This document shows, one piece after another, positions 63,563 to 64,000 of a stretch of DNA of 64,000 nt. This stretch comes from Sciscionella marina DSM 45152 (GTDB lineage: Bacteria; Actinomycetota; Actinomycetes; Mycobacteriales; Pseudonocardiaceae), in NCBI RefSeq assembly GCF_000379465.1, contig NZ_KB905382.1:1-64000 (forward strand). The letters run 5' to 3'. Under the pieces are notes generated by a model, which did not search any database, was not told the DNA's origin, and saw only the letters and a program-made list of their open reading frames with translations. How positions within the stretch are numbered: position 1 is the stretch's first letter; each line of letters begins with the position of its first letter. Made by a program: the position numbers and the translations under genes.

Positions 63563-64000
63563 TCACTGCTCCGTGGCCGCGAGCGCGGCGAGGATGTCCC
63601 TGGTCGCCTCGTCAGCGGGGAAGAAGGTCTCGATCGCGATCTCGTCGGTGGCGACATCCCGCGGGGAGCCGAAGACGGTGACCGCGTAGAGCAGGGAGAG
63701 CTCACCGGCCTCGGTGCGCAGCCGCATGGGCGTAACCGGTCCGGTGTCCGGCACGGGTGCTTCGCCCGGCTCCGGTGCCGGGTAGCTCGTCAGCTCGGCC
63801 AGCAGCCCGGCCAGTTCCGGATCGGCGGTCCGGTCGAGCTGGCGGCGCACCCGGCGCAGGGTGTGCTCGCGCCAGTGCGCATGATTCCGCAGCTGGGACG
63901 CGAGCCCGTCCGGATGCAGGGTGGCCCGCAGCATGTTCACCCGCGGTTCACGCAGCGACCGCGGGATTCCGGTGAAAAACCGGGCCATCGCGCGGTTTCC
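63563..64000 (-). CDS. MmyB-type (XRE family) regulator, C-terminal part only
   Basis: The open frame continues past the window edge, giving the last 145 residues of a protein. NMLRATLHPDGLASQLRNHA, HTLRRVRRQLDRTADPELAG and GELSLLYAVTVFGSPRDV match the ligand-binding MmyB-like (PF17765) domain. The N-terminal XRE helix-turn-helix is outside the window. Position 63988 ATG is therefore an internal Met. Confidence 0.75.
   Translation of the reverse strand, partial: GNRAMARFFTGIPRSLREPRVNMLRATLHPDGLASQLRNHAHWREHTLRRVRRQLDRTADPELAGLLAELTSYPAPEPGEAPVPDTGPVTPMRLRTEAGELSLLYAVTVFGSPRDVATDEIAIETFFPADEATRDILAALAATEQ

Overview
The window is G+C-rich chromosomal DNA from an actinomycete. The best fit is Mycobacteriales or Pseudonocardiales (Nocardiaceae or Pseudonocardiaceae type). 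Pointers are a furA-katG pair behind an apparently leaderless promoter, an EspC/WXG-like/YbaB type VII-secretion-style gene trio, a secreted PE-PPE-domain-type hydrolase, a secretory lipase, predicted F420 enzymes, an ECF41 sigma factor and a MmyB-type regulator. No rRNA, tRNA, CRISPR array or large biosynthetic cluster was seen. The species cannot be named from the sequence alone.

Layout. 1-210 is the tail of an IS110-type transposase. 0.2-7.7 kb holds regulator/enzyme pairs: alpha/beta hydrolase with TetR, Lrp with a PLP decarboxylase, TetR with an NmrA-type reductase, and TenA plus an MFS exporter with HxlR. Several have clear palindromic operators. 7.7-8.25 kb is gene debris containing an AlkD-like remnant. 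8.3-14.6 kb carries an LLM-class oxidoreductase, two CNNM/CorC membrane proteins and an SDR-FAH hydrolase-MBL operon. 14.8-20.3 kb has a small secreted protein next to an OmpR-type two-component system, a secreted hydrolase, a TetR, a methyltransferase and a GbsR-type regulator. 20.4-26.05 kb is a cupin plus complete oligopeptide/nickel-type ABC importer operon. 26.1-30.5 kb contains a decayed MerR gene, a carboxymuconolactone decarboxylase-family protein, a lipoprotein, an FAD oxidoreductase and an ECF41 sigma factor that probably controls two of them. 30.8-37.5 kb has a lipoprotein lipase, a NarL-type two-component system, an exported carboxylesterase and the type VII-like trio. 37.5-46.3 kb holds a Bcr/CflA exporter broken by one stop codon, a hydrolase, TetR and LysR regulators, a small catabolic operon, an amino-acid permease and a flavin-type enzyme. 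46.3-49.4 kb is furA-katG and a PASTA protein.

49.4-53.4 kb is visibly poorer in G+C and looks acquired. It encodes an intact MTA/SAH-nucleosidase-like enzyme and a translationally coupled membrane protein. The C-terminus of the first and the N-terminus of the second share a short, glycine/asparagine/glutamine-rich motif. A NrtR-like NUDIX repressor is divergent from the pair, over a perfect palindrome embedded in back-to-back promoters. I read it as a candidate immunity or cell-death system using amyloid-type motif pairing between effector and partner. It is the most notable feature of the window.

53.4-64 kb returns to chromosomal genes: a HerA-like ATPase, a DinB-type protein, an Lrp remnant beside an M20 peptidase, a remarkable His/Cys-rich metal-binding protein, an AraC regulator divergent from a hydrolase/MOSC-reductase operon, an MHS-type transporter, a possible methyltransferase scrap and a MmyB-type regulator cut by the right edge.

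Decay is frequent: at least five broken or remnant genes were identified, each described separately.
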